From: JACQXM01 sp964569425
GTDB taxonomy: Bacteria > Planctomycetota > Phycisphaerae > UBA1845
Direction: 5' to 3'
Assembly (NCBI GenBank): GCA_964569425.1
Contig: CAZMVD010000042.1
Span: 1 to 30,127 of the forward strand
Length of the DNA stretch: 30,127 bases
The notes under the pieces: model-generated
The model's input: only the letters and a program-made list of their open reading frames with translations
What the model was told of the DNA's origin: nothing
Database searches by the model: none
In this document: positions 1 through 7,445 of the stretch, in pieces
Layout of the letters: each line of letters opens with the position of its first letter
Numbering within the stretch: the stretch's first letter is position 1
Position numbers and translations under genes: made by a program

Positions 1-2
1 CC

Positions 3-947
3 GCGGCGGGGGCGGCGGGGTGGTCGCCGGTATCGGGCGACCTGCTGCGCCGCTTTTACCCCGATCGGGTTCGCGGGCGGGCGTTCGCCGCGATCAACAC
101 GGTCATCTTCGCCGGTATGACCGCCGCCAGCCTGACGGTGGGCAAGGCACTGGACTGGGATGAGAACGTCTTTCGTCTGTATTTCCCCGCGGCCGCGGCG
201 GCTTACCTGGCAGGCGTGCTGATTCTACGCTACCTGATTCGACATTCGGCGCGGCCGCTGTTGCCGACGGCCGATGGCGCCCGGCCACGGCTGAGCCTGC
301 GGAGTCTGATCGGCCCGGTGCTCAACCTGGGGCAGGTGCTGAGGGCCGACCGTACCTTCTACCGCTACGAAGCCGCCTTTATGACCTATGGCGCCGGGTG
401 GATGATCTGCAACGCCCTGCTGCCGGTGCTGGCCACCGACCGGTTGAAGATGAGTTATACGGCGTTTGCCGGCTCGACCCAGGGGCTCTACGCGGCCTCG
501 ATGCTGGTGATGATCTACCCCATGGGTTGGATTCTGGATCGGGTGGGTGCGGCGCGGACGTCGGTGTGGTCGTTCGCGCTGCTGGCGTTCTATCCGCTGG
601 GGTTGATGCTCGCTCCCACTGTTTCGGCCGTGGCCGCGATCACGGTGCTCTATGGCGTGGCCATGGCCGGCGTGCAGATGACCTGGATGCTGGGCCCGGT
701 TTCACTGGCGCCATCGCCCGACAAGGTGGCGCAATACGTGGCCATTCACACGACACTGGTGGGGTTGCGGGGTATATTCGCACAAGGGCTGGGCATGTTG
801 CTGTACCGTTTGACGGGCAGTTTCACGGGTCCGTTTCTCGTGGCCGCAGCGGCGTTCGCGTGGGCGTCGTGGCAAATGCGCCGGCTGGACGAATCCACTC
901 GCGCCCCCGCAGCGCCTCCCCTGGTCGCTCCAGCGGAACCGGCGTGA
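3..947 (+). CDS. MFS transporter, 3' part (5' end outside window)
   Basis: The reading frame is open from the first bases of the window, so the gene begins upstream; an internal ATG at 117 is not its start. The visible roughly 314 residues contain several hydrophobic helices separated by short basic loops, including a loop with Asp-Arg-Val-Gly-Ala (around 535-550) typical of the MFS cytoplasmic loop, and a central hydrophilic stretch that would be the usual linker between two six-helix halves. It is therefore likely the C-terminal half or more of a major facilitator transporter in the inner membrane. The substrate cannot be told. The Pro/Ala-rich tail ends in TGA. The gene converges on the FG-GAP gene, with a hairpin between them. 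The family is well supported; the specificity is unknown. Confidence 0.75.
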   Translation, partial: AAGAAGWSPVSGDLLRRFYPDRVRGRAFAAINTVIFAGMTAASLTVGKALDWDENVFRLYFPAAAAAYLAGVLILRYLIRHSARPLLPTADGARPRLSLRSLIGPVLNLGQVLRADRTFYRYEAAFMTYGAGWMICNALLPVLATDRLKMSYTAFAGSTQGLYAASMLVMIYPMGWILDRVGAARTSVWSFALLAFYPLGLMLAPTVSAVAAITVLYGVAMAGVQMTWMLGPVSLAPSPDKVAQYVAIHTTLVGLRGIFAQGLGMLLYRLTGSFTGPFLVAAAAFAWASWQMRRLDESTRAPAAPPLVAPAEPA

Positions 948-987
948 GGGTTTTGCCAGAGCGCTGCCTTGGCATGAAGTCAAGAAC

Positions 988-1012
988 ACCGCCGCGGTCA
1001 TTCGGCGGCGGT
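988..1012. terminator. Hairpin between convergent genes
   Basis: Perfect 8-bp GC-only-plus-one inverted repeat (ACCGCCGC at 988-995, GCGGCGGT at 1005-1012) with a 9-nt loop, in the 64-nt gap between two convergent genes. It touches the stop codon of the minus-strand gene. No T-run follows on either strand, so it is a possible bidirectional stem-loop rather than a canonical intrinsic terminator. Confidence 0.35.
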
Positions 1013-4000
1013 TACGGACACCATCGCGGCGCCGGGCGTTTGGTGTTGATCCATGGTTCGTACGCTCCGGCGCCGTTGAGGAGGTCGATGAGTCGGGTCA
1101 GGTCGGAGAGCCCGACCTCGCCGCTGTGGTTGATGTCGGCGCTGTAGTTTCCAAAGCGCGGGGTGCGGACGCCGTTGAGAATGTCCACAAGTTCCAGAAT
1201 GTCCCGCGCGTTCGCCCAGCCGTCGGCGTTCACGTCACCGGGATGGTGCGCAAAGCTGGCGGACGAATAGGTCCCGTCCAGTGCGTGATACATCAGCACT
1301 CCCACTGCGCCCGGCGCGATCGGCCGATCCAACCGAACCTGCGTTGTTCCGTTGCCGTTGGGAAAGGCGGTCACAGGAATGTTCGCAACGGTGCCGTTGC
1401 GCCCGGTTTCGCAAAAAGTCCAGCACTCCATCGCGGCCGTCGGTGACGCCTCGACGATCAACCCGTCAATTCCCTGCGACCGCGTGGAGTCTCCCGGGGG
1501 ATGCGGCTGGCGGGCATCGACCGTACCGTCAACGGGTTCGCGGAGGAGTATTTCATGCGGCGGACAATAGCAGTCGGGCGGCCGGAGCGTCAGCGGATGG
1601 ACATAGCCCACCTGCTCAAACACGCCGGCCGTTTCTCCGATAAGAACCTCTCCATTCTCCATAGCCAGTGACCGCCCAAAGTTCATGCCACTTCCCAGGG
1701 GCGCAACGGGAAGCGGCATCATCGGCCTCCAGACGCCGTCCGCCTTGCGAAACGGTTGGACACGTCCCGGCCGCGAAGTTCCCAGTGTGGTTCCGCGCGA
1801 CGAAACCAGCGCAGTGATGCCGTCCAGCGCGACCGCCATGCCGAGTCGATCGTCCAGCGCCGGCCTTGAGTCTGCCAGTCGCGCCTCGAAATGCCAGGCG
1901 TTCCCGTCAAACGAGAAAATGTATGCCGCGCCCGATCGACAATACGGATTGCCCGGGCAGGCACCGTCTTCCCCAGGTGCGCCGATCAACAGGCGCCCCT
2001 CGTGCAGCGCTATGGCTGCACCAAATGCGTCCGCGGGGCGGCGGAGGGGAGACTCGAGAATCGAATGCAGCGCGTACCCGCCGACCGCACGCCGAAAAAC
2101 GAAAACTTTACCGTTACTTTGGATTTGCGGATCACCGGAAGCGGCCGGGTGAGTCATTGGAGCACCGACCGCCAACCAGGGGTCGTCCAGCGCCATGGCG
2201 AATCCGAATAGCTCTCCACCTTGAATGTTTTCCGCGTTCAGACGGGCTTGCATAGGCCAGCCGGACGCGGTCTCCTCGAACACAAAGACGGATCCGGTAT
2301 CCACTCGGTTCACGCCATCCAAAGGCGCATCGTGAGTCGGCGCGCCAACTACGATGAACGGACGATCGATGGCTACGGCCGCTCCGAACTGATTTGCCGA
2401 CGCCGCAGAATCGTCCTCGACCTTCAATTGGGCTTCCTGGGCCCATTCACCATTCGTGTGCCGATAGACTACCGCCGTTCCGGCGCCGCGTGTTCCGTCA
2501 ATGCTGAAACCGGGAGCACCGACCACGGCCGTGTTATCATCAATTGCGACGTCATACCCCAGAAGGGCTCCCGCTGTCGCGTCAGGGAATGTAATCACTT
2601 GCTCGATTTGCCAGCCCAACTCATCTCGGTGCAGACCAAAGACAGCTCCGTGGAATGGACTCACGCCGGGTGGCCGCGCCAGGGGCGCGCCGACCAACGC
2701 GTAATCGCCGGCCACGGCCACGGCATACCCGAAGTCGCGGGCTTGACTGTTCGTCGGAGTCAAGGTGGGAAACGTCCGCGGGCACTCATCGAGCAGCCCG
2801 TCCTGGTTGCAGTCGTAGGCGGCACCATCGGCGATTTCACATTCGTCGGGAATGCCATTGACGTTGCAGTCCGCGGCGCCCGCGGCCAGATCGCACGCGT
2901 CGAGCGCGCCATTGCCGTTGCAGTCGGCCGTGGACAGTTCAAATCGGTAGACGACGTTGCGCGCGTCGTGCGGCGTGGCGAGAAACGTGCCGCGAGGCTC
3001 CATGACGATCGACGACCTGCCCGTGGATGGGAAGGCGCTGGTTGGAGATCGCAGGTTTCCCAGCGGCGTCCACGTCCCGGCCTCGCGCCGGTAGACGTAT
3101 GCCAGACTCCCATCGGCAAACTCATAGGCGCCGGCCGATCGGCCCACCACCGCCAGATCACCCTGAATCGCCAGCGCCCCACCGAACTGCGTGTCGTAAT
3201 GATCCGGCTGAAGGGCCGACAACCTGGCTTCCTGCGTCCACCCCGACTCCGCCCGCCGAAACACCAGCGCAGCGCCGCAGCCGGGCAATGTTCCACACAG
3301 GGAAGCGGGAGCGCCGGCCAGCACCACGTCGCCGGAGACGGCCACCGACGTGCCCAGCATCCTTACTTCTCCGTCAGTGAGTGCCGTTAACTTGGCATCG
3401 AGATTCCATACGCCCTCGTCGAGCCGGTAGACGAATACCGCGCCGAAGGCCTCGGCCGGTGATCCGCCGTTTCTCGGGGCACCCACCACGAGCCAGGTGT
3501 CGGATAGCGCTATTGACCGACCGAACTCGTCGGCCCACGCCGCCTGCGAGCCTGAAAGCGCAGCGTGCCAATGCCAATCGTGCACATCGTGTCGGAAGAC
3601 GTGTACCACGCCGGGTGCTGGGTTGGTGCCGGGCTGGTGGGGCGCGGACACGAACGCCCATTCTCCGCGGACCGCTACGGCTGCGCCAAAGCGATCGTTT
3701 GCCTGCGGGTTCGGCGCCGTGAGCACCGCTTCCTCCGTCCAGTCTGCGCCGCTGCGGCGAAAGATGTAGGCTGCGCCGGACCCCGTCTGGCCGGGTGTCG
3801 AATAGAAGGGAGCGCCCACGAGCAGCAGGTCGTCATGCACCGCCAGTGCGGCGCCGAACTGCGCGCCGGTTTCCGCGACGGACCGAACGATGGCGGCCTG
3901 CTCCTGCCAGGCGAAGCCGTCGTGTTCAAACAGGTAGACGATGCCTCCGGCGTAACGCTGCTGGGCGTCATACACCTCCCTGTTCGCGGCCAGCAGCCCA

Positions 4001-4182
4001 TTGTGGAAAGCCATGGCGACGCCAAACGGGCTGTTGGGAAATTGCTCCGAAGGAGTAATCTCCACTGCCTGACTAATGACGCACTCGTCCGCAGCCCATA
4101 CGAACGCCGCACCGCCAGTCACGAACAGAATCGCTGGCCAAACGACGACGCCCGCTCGGTTCTTTGGTCGAAGATTCATCAT
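1012..4182 (-). CDS. Secreted double FG-GAP beta-propeller protein with dockerin-like C-terminus
   Basis: This 1056-residue protein starts at an ATG preceded by AGGTG at good spacing (a second ATG follows directly) and has a signal peptide ending near VWA-ADE at about residue 31. It has fourteen repeats with the pattern F/L-G-x-x-x-A-x ... V-G-A-P, characteristic of FG-GAP blades. Seven lie before and seven after a linker at about residues 417-470 that carries three Asp-Cys-Asn-x-(N/D)-G calcium-type motifs. That arrangement suggests two seven-bladed propellers (inference). A Cys-rich region follows, then at about 980-1045 a dockerin-like pair of EF-hand-type repeats (GDVNADG, DINHSGE). The gene lies 25 nt downstream of the RCC1-repeat gene and is probably cotranscribed with it. 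The likely role is extracellular binding or adhesion; the ligand is unknown and no catalytic domain was seen. Confidence 0.85.
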   Translation of the reverse strand: MMNLRPKNRAGVVVWPAILFVTGGAAFVWAADECVISQAVEITPSEQFPNSPFGVAMAFHNGLLAANREVYDAQQRYAGGIVYLFEHDGFAWQEQAAIVRSVAETGAQFGAALAVHDDLLLVGAPFYSTPGQTGSGAAYIFRRSGADWTEEAVLTAPNPQANDRFGAAVAVRGEWAFVSAPHQPGTNPAPGVVHVFRHDVHDWHWHAALSGSQAAWADEFGRSIALSDTWLVVGAPRNGGSPAEAFGAVFVYRLDEGVWNLDAKLTALTDGEVRMLGTSVAVSGDVVLAGAPASLCGTLPGCGAALVFRRAESGWTQEARLSALQPDHYDTQFGGALAIQGDLAVVGRSAGAYEFADGSLAYVYRREAGTWTPLGNLRSPTSAFPSTGRSSIVMEPRGTFLATPHDARNVVYRFELSTADCNGNGALDACDLAAGAADCNVNGIPDECEIADGAAYDCNQDGLLDECPRTFPTLTPTNSQARDFGYAVAVAGDYALVGAPLARPPGVSPFHGAVFGLHRDELGWQIEQVITFPDATAGALLGYDVAIDDNTAVVGAPGFSIDGTRGAGTAVVYRHTNGEWAQEAQLKVEDDSAASANQFGAAVAIDRPFIVVGAPTHDAPLDGVNRVDTGSVFVFEETASGWPMQARLNAENIQGGELFGFAMALDDPWLAVGAPMTHPAASGDPQIQSNGKVFVFRRAVGGYALHSILESPLRRPADAFGAAIALHEGRLLIGAPGEDGACPGNPYCRSGAAYIFSFDGNAWHFEARLADSRPALDDRLGMAVALDGITALVSSRGTTLGTSRPGRVQPFRKADGVWRPMMPLPVAPLGSGMNFGRSLAMENGEVLIGETAGVFEQVGYVHPLTLRPPDCYCPPHEILLREPVDGTVDARQPHPPGDSTRSQGIDGLIVEASPTAAMECWTFCETGRNGTVANIPVTAFPNGNGTTQVRLDRPIAPGAVGVLMYHALDGTYSSASFAHHPGDVNADGWANARDILELVDILNGVRTPRFGNYSADINHSGEVGLSDLTRLIDLLNGAGAYEPWINTKRPAPRWCP

Positions 4183-4207
4183 GTTACACCTGTCTCCCTA
4201 CGAAGAC

Positions 4208-5476
4208 TTACGGCTCAAACAGTCGCTGAAAGCGCGCGTAGTCGGCCAGGTCCACCGACCAGCCGCCGCGGAGCCGGGCCAGATCGCATCCCAACGGCCG
4301 CACAAGCCCCGGCCCGGCCAGACAATCCGCCATCAATGCGTGGTCAGACCAATCGACGACGCCGTCGACGTTTAGATCGCCGAAGAGGCCTTTCAGGCCG
4401 AGGTTATGTTCGCTGCCCGCAGCTACGGCGACGAAGCCCGCGTTGGGCGCGGGGACGTCGGTTCGACCAGAGTCGTTCCTTCCCCATGCGACGATAGACC
4501 CGTCGTCCTTCAGCCCCAGAATGTGCCTGCTGCCCGCAGCCATGGCCACGAACCCCGTATTGGGCGCGGGGACATTGGTCTCACCGGATGAGTCTGTTCC
4601 CCACGCGACGATGGACCCGTCGGCTCTCAGCCCCAAGCTGTGCCCGCCACCCGCAGTTATGGCGATGAAACCAGTGTTGGGCACAGGAACGTCGGATTGT
4701 CCGGAACCATTGGATCCCCACGCCACAATTGACCCGTTGGCTTTAAGTCCGAGGCTGTGGTAGTCGCCTGCGGCGACGCTCACGAATCTCGCGTTGGGCA
4801 AGGGGACGTTTATTTGACTGGAGTTGTTTCTTCCCCACGCCAAGATAGATCCATCGGCTCTCAGTGCGAGACTGTGCATACCACCAGCCGCTATGTCCAC
4901 GAATCCTGAGTTTGGAGCGGGTACGTCACATTGCCCGTAGTTGAAAGGACTGCCGCACCCCCACGCCACGATGGATCCATCGGCTTTCAGTCCCAGGCTG
5001 TGGCGCCCTCCCCCGGCCACGGCTGCGAAGTTTGTGGCGGGCGCTGGAACGCTTGTCTGACCCTCGCTGTTACTTCCCCACGCCACAATCGCACCATCCA
5101 TCTTCAGGCCCAGACTGTGTAACAACCCCGCGGCCACGCTCACGAACTCTTCATTTGGCTCCGGTGCGGTAGTTCGACCGTCGTCTTTCCACCCCCACGT
5201 CACGACGGCCCCGTCGCTTTTCAAGCCAATGCTGTGCAGATTCGCCGCAGCAACGCCCACAAAACCGACGTTGGGCGAAGGTACGTCACATTGCCCGTAG
5301 ATAAGGACAGGTGACAAGCACCCCCAGGCTACGATGGAGCCGTCCGCTTTCAGCCCCAGACTGTGAAAAACGCCGGCGGCCACTCCAACAAAGCCGGTGT
5401 TGGGCTGGGGGACACTCGATTGACCGTAGCTGTTCGATCCCCATGCTACGATCGACCCGTCGGCTTTCAGACCCAC
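4208..5476 (-). pseudogene. RCC1-repeat protein, C-terminal segment after an in-frame stop
   Basis: These 422 residues continue the upstream RCC1-repeat frame without a shift. They contain nine repeats of about 39 residues (x-G-S-I-V-A-W-G ... G-x-H-S-L-G-L-K-x-D), so they form RCC1-type beta-propeller blades. A dockerin-like tail follows (GDLNVDG, then a degenerate second calcium loop). The segment lacks its own signal peptide. The GTG at 5476 has AGGG seven nt upstream, so reinitiation just after the amber codon is possible, but the product would stay in the cytoplasm. The repeats show no further frameshifts or stops, so the interruption is recent or an error. It lies 25 nt upstream of the FG-GAP gene. 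Confidence 0.7.
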
Positions 5477-5485
5477 ACTATGACC

Positions 5486-5488
5486 CTA
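5486..5488 (-). other. In-frame amber codon interrupting the RCC1-repeat gene
   Basis: TAG stands in exact repeat register: the residues on both sides align with neighbouring blades without insertion or deletion. One base change (for example from GAG) explains it. At least six other genes here end in TAG, so general amber recoding is unlikely. Confidence 0.8.
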
Positions 5489-6148
5489 GCCTGCGTCGGC
5501 GTTCAAGAAACCCATATTTGGTCTGGGGACTGTGTCCTGACCGCCAGTGGTCCTTCCCCATGCTATGATTGACCCGTCGGCCCTTACACCTAGACTGCGT
5601 TCGCCGCCCGCGGCCACGGCCACGAATTCAGTATTGGGCTCGGGGATACTGACCTGGCCGTAGTTGTTGCTTCCCCACGCCACGATGGACCCATCGGCCT
5701 TCAGTCCCAGGCTGTGGTACGCTCCCGCGGCCACGGCCACAAATTCCGTGTTGGGCGTTGGGACATCAACTTGACCGCTGCCGTTCCACCCCCACGCCAC
5801 GATCGAACCATCGGTCTTGAGCCCCATGCTGTGATTCCTACCCGCGGCGACGGCAATGAAATCCACGTTGGCTGTGGGAACGTTCGCCTGGCCATAGTTG
5901 TCCTTTCCCCATGCCACGATCGACCCGTCCTCCTTCAGCCCCAGGCTGTGGTAACTGCCGGCGGCCACGCTGACGAACCCCTCGCTGAGGTCAGCACCGA
6001 CAAACTGCGACCCCCAGCCCACGATCGAGCCGGGTTCCTCGCCCTGTGCGGGCAGCGTGCCCACCACGAAGAACACGAAAAGCACGAAGACAAGACGCGC
6101 GCCCCCGCGAGGAATGGCCTGAGGTTGCCTACGGCTGATTGCTTTCAT
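5486..6148 (-). CDS. RCC1-repeat protein, N-terminal segment (truncated by amber codon)
   Basis: The start is the ATG at 6148 because GGAG lies eight nt upstream and a signal peptide follows at once (basic Arg-rich start, hydrophobic core FVLFVFFVV, cleavage near PAQ-GEE). A longer open frame to 6313 adds an implausible His/Glu-rich stretch. The 220 residues hold about five RCC1-type blades of about 39 residues (A-W-G, then V-A-A-G-x-x-H-S-L-G-L-K). The frame ends at TAG (5486-5488), which sits where other repeats have an ordinary residue after V-A-A-G. Together with the downstream part the intact protein would have about 646 residues and be exported. Function unknown; RCC1-like propellers are protein-interaction scaffolds. 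Confidence 0.75.
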   Translation of the reverse strand: MKAISRRQPQAIPRGGARLVFVLFVFFVVGTLPAQGEEPGSIVGWGSQFVGADLSEGFVSVAAGSYHSLGLKEDGSIVAWGKDNYGQANVPTANVDFIAVAAGRNHSMGLKTDGSIVAWGWNGSGQVDVPTPNTEFVAVAAGAYHSLGLKADGSIVAWGSNNYGQVSIPEPNTEFVAVAAGGERSLGVRADGSIIAWGRTTGGQDTVPRPNMGFLNADAG

Positions 6149-6206
6149 GATCGTTTCTCCGATTCCAGGATGTGCTTCCTGTTCTTCATGCCCTTTGTGG
6201 TGAAAT
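6061..6206. repeat. Inverted pair of CCACGAAG-type short repeats around the RCC1-gene start
   Basis: The plus strand at 6061-6094 reads as iterated CACGAAG/CACGAAA units. The minus strand at 6206-6171 reads as related CACAAAG/CATGAAG units. The two arms face each other across the start codon at 6148. Read from the gene's own strand, the 6061-6094 arm encodes the Phe/Val-rich core of the signal peptide. Degenerate repeats of this kind recur in many environmental bacterial genomes (general knowledge, not checked here). Confidence 0.5.
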
Positions 6207-6216
6207 TCCGTGGTTA

Positions 6217-6238
6217 GAGTGCCAATTACTTGGCACTC
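6217..6238. promoter_or_regulatory. Perfect 9-bp inverted repeat upstream of the RCC1-repeat gene
   Basis: GAGTGCCAA (6217-6225) and TTGGCACTC (6230-6238) are perfect arms around TTAC, 69 nt upstream of the start codon at 6148. It could be an operator or an RNA hairpin in the leader. The half-sites resemble CIRCE half-sites but in the opposite order and spacing, so it is not called CIRCE. Confidence 0.5.
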
Positions 6239-6300
6239 GCCGCGCGGCTCCGGGCGCTTGTTCCGTTGCTTCAGCCTGCCATCGCAGGGCCGTTGCAGGC

Positions 6301-6318
6301 GGCGGATACGCATCCGCC
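6301..6318. repeat. Short hairpin (7-bp arms)
   Basis: GGCGGAT (6301-6307) and ATCCGCC (6312-6318) around ACGC form a perfect stem. It lies in the same palindrome-rich gap. A REP-like element or leader hairpin are both possible. Confidence 0.45.
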
Positions 6319-6371
6319 CGTGGAGTAGTCCCGCGAGGGGGCGAAAATCTTACAGAAAATTCCGAAAAATC

Positions 6372-6399
6372 TTGTTTGTTGAGTTTATGCGGATAAAAT
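6372..6399 (+). promoter_or_regulatory. Weak candidate promoter, TTGTTT-16-TAAAAT
   Basis: The hexamers TTGTTT (6372-6377) and TAAAAT (6394-6399) are 16 nt apart in an AT-rich island of otherwise GC-rich DNA, pointing at the sigma-factor gene about 440 nt away. The transcript would cross the whole 65-bp repeat array. Only the -10 is a good match. Confidence 0.25.
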
Positions 6400-6504
6400 G
6401 AAGTGGGGCGTTTCGAGAAGTCGATTTCAGCCCCGCCGTTGGCTGGTCTGCGTAATGGAGGTTGGGCGACCCTCGGATCATTCGCCCCGCGGTCCGCTTC
6501 TCGC

Positions 6505-6736
6505 CAACCCCCTGTAGTCCCCCTTGGTAAGGGGGACGGGCAGGACGAGACCGCAGGCCGCAGCTTGCGCAACCCCCTGTAGTCCCCCTTGGTAAGGGGG
6601 ATGGGCAGGACGAGACCGCAGGCCGCAGCTTGCGCAACCCCCTTTGGTCCCCCTTGGTAAGGGGGATGGGCAGGACGAGACCGCAGGCTGCGGCTTGCGC
6701 AACCCCGTGTAGTCCCCCTTGGTAAGGGGGACGGGC
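6505..6736. repeat. 65-bp tandem repeat, about 3.6 copies, each with a hairpin
   Basis: Copies begin at 6505, 6570, 6635 and 6700 (partial), a constant 65-nt period. Copies 1 and 2 differ at one base and copy 3 at a few. Each contains the palindrome TCCCCCTT-GGT-AAGGGGGA (6518-6536, 6583-6601, 6648-6666, 6713-6731), which would give a strong stem-loop on either strand. The palindrome is unchanged in all four copies while the flanks vary. This resembles REP-type elements that expand in tandem. Confidence 0.9.
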
Positions 6737-6842
6737 GTTTCGGGGCGAACGGGGGGCGTCGACTGGTCGTCTTGCCCGACGCCGATGCGGGAAACCGGCG
6801 ACGAGTCGGCCTAACCTATATCGGGGGCTCTGCGAGTCGCGC

Positions 6843-7445
6843 ATGTTACCGCCGGAATCGGACACCCTGGCCACGCGAAGCAGCCTGCTCAGCCGCGTTC
6901 GCGATTTTGAAGACGATGGAGCGTGGGGCGAATTCGACCGGCTCTATCGTCCGCTGCTATTGCGCTACGCGCGGCACCGCGGTTTGCGTTCCGAGGCGGC
7001 CGAGGAAGTTACGCAGCAGTGCATGGAGGCGGTGGTCAAGGCCATTCCCACATTTCAGAAGAGGACCAGCTTCCGCGCGTGGCTGCGGCGGATTGCCGAG
7101 CACAAGGTGTGCGACCACCTTGAAGAGCGCGGGCGGCGCAGCCCGGTGGATGTGCGGGAACTCGCCGAGACTACCCACGCGGATGACCCGCACGAACGGC
7201 TGTGGCGCCGCGAATGGAACCACGCGGCGGTCGCGTTTTTGCTCGATACGCTGCGTTGCGATTTTCCCGTGCACACACTGCAATCGTTCTGGATGTACGT
7301 GGTGGAGGAAGTGCCGGTGCTGGCGATCGCGCGGCGATTGGGGCTGACGGTGAACCAGGTGTACGTGGCCAAGAGCCGGGTGTTGCGGCGCATCCGCGAG
7401 TGCTACGCGGACCTGTTTGAAAGTCTGTACGAGGTGCGGGAATGA
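6843..7445 (+). CDS. ECF-type RNA polymerase sigma factor
   Basis: The 200 residues fit an extracytoplasmic-function sigma-70 factor with regions 2 and 4 only. Region 2 spans about residues 25-95 (FDRLYRPLLLRYARHRGL, then EEVTQQCMEAV, and FRAWLRRIAEHKVCDHL for the -10 binding and melting part). Region 4 spans about 140-190, with a helix-turn-helix around IARRLGLTVNQVYVAKSRVLRRI. The wording of region 2 matches planctomycete ECF groups associated with kinases (from memory). No strong ribosome binding site was seen; the ATG at 6843 was kept because the residues before region 2 are of normal length. Its last codons overlap the next gene by 4 nt (ATGA), so the two are translationally coupled. Targets are unknown; autoregulation is possible. 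Confidence 0.9.
   Translation: MLPPESDTLATRSSLLSRVRDFEDDGAWGEFDRLYRPLLLRYARHRGLRSEAAEEVTQQCMEAVVKAIPTFQKRTSFRAWLRRIAEHKVCDHLEERGRRSPVDVRELAETTHADDPHERLWRREWNHAAVAFLLDTLRCDFPVHTLQSFWMYVVEEVPVLAIARRLGLTVNQVYVAKSRVLRRIRECYADLFESLYEVRE

Larger units (their letters stand above)
6149..6842. other. Gene-free, palindrome-rich stretch between divergent genes
   Basis: This 694-nt stretch separates the RCC1-repeat gene (-) from the sigma-factor gene (+). It holds one repeat arm (6171-6206), a 9-bp palindrome (6217-6238), a 7-bp hairpin (6301-6318), an AT-rich segment at about 6345-6400 that could hold promoters, and a 65-bp tandem repeat (6505-6736). The open frames across the tandem repeats are not believed to be genes, because a 65-bp period shifts frame with each copy. 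Confidence 0.7.

Noticed and set aside
2221..3390. A 389-codon plus-strand frame inside the FG-GAP gene
   Set aside because: Antisense to a repeat protein with regular blades; the translation has no domain.
5486..5488. Amber suppression or pyrrolysine-type recoding
   Set aside because: TAG ends at least six neighbouring genes (for example holA, the lipoprotein, both TPR proteins, the kinase and FHA genes), so it acts as a normal stop.
6217..6238. CIRCE heat-shock operator
   Set aside because: Half-sites are in the wrong order and the spacer is 4 rather than 9 nt; no chaperone gene follows.
6217..6250. Sigma-54 (-24/-12) promoter at TTGGCAC
   Set aside because: No TTGC-type -12 at the required distance on either strand.
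6505..6736. CRISPR array
   Set aside because: Copies are directly adjacent with no unique spacers, the repeat unit is 65 bp, and no cas gene is near.
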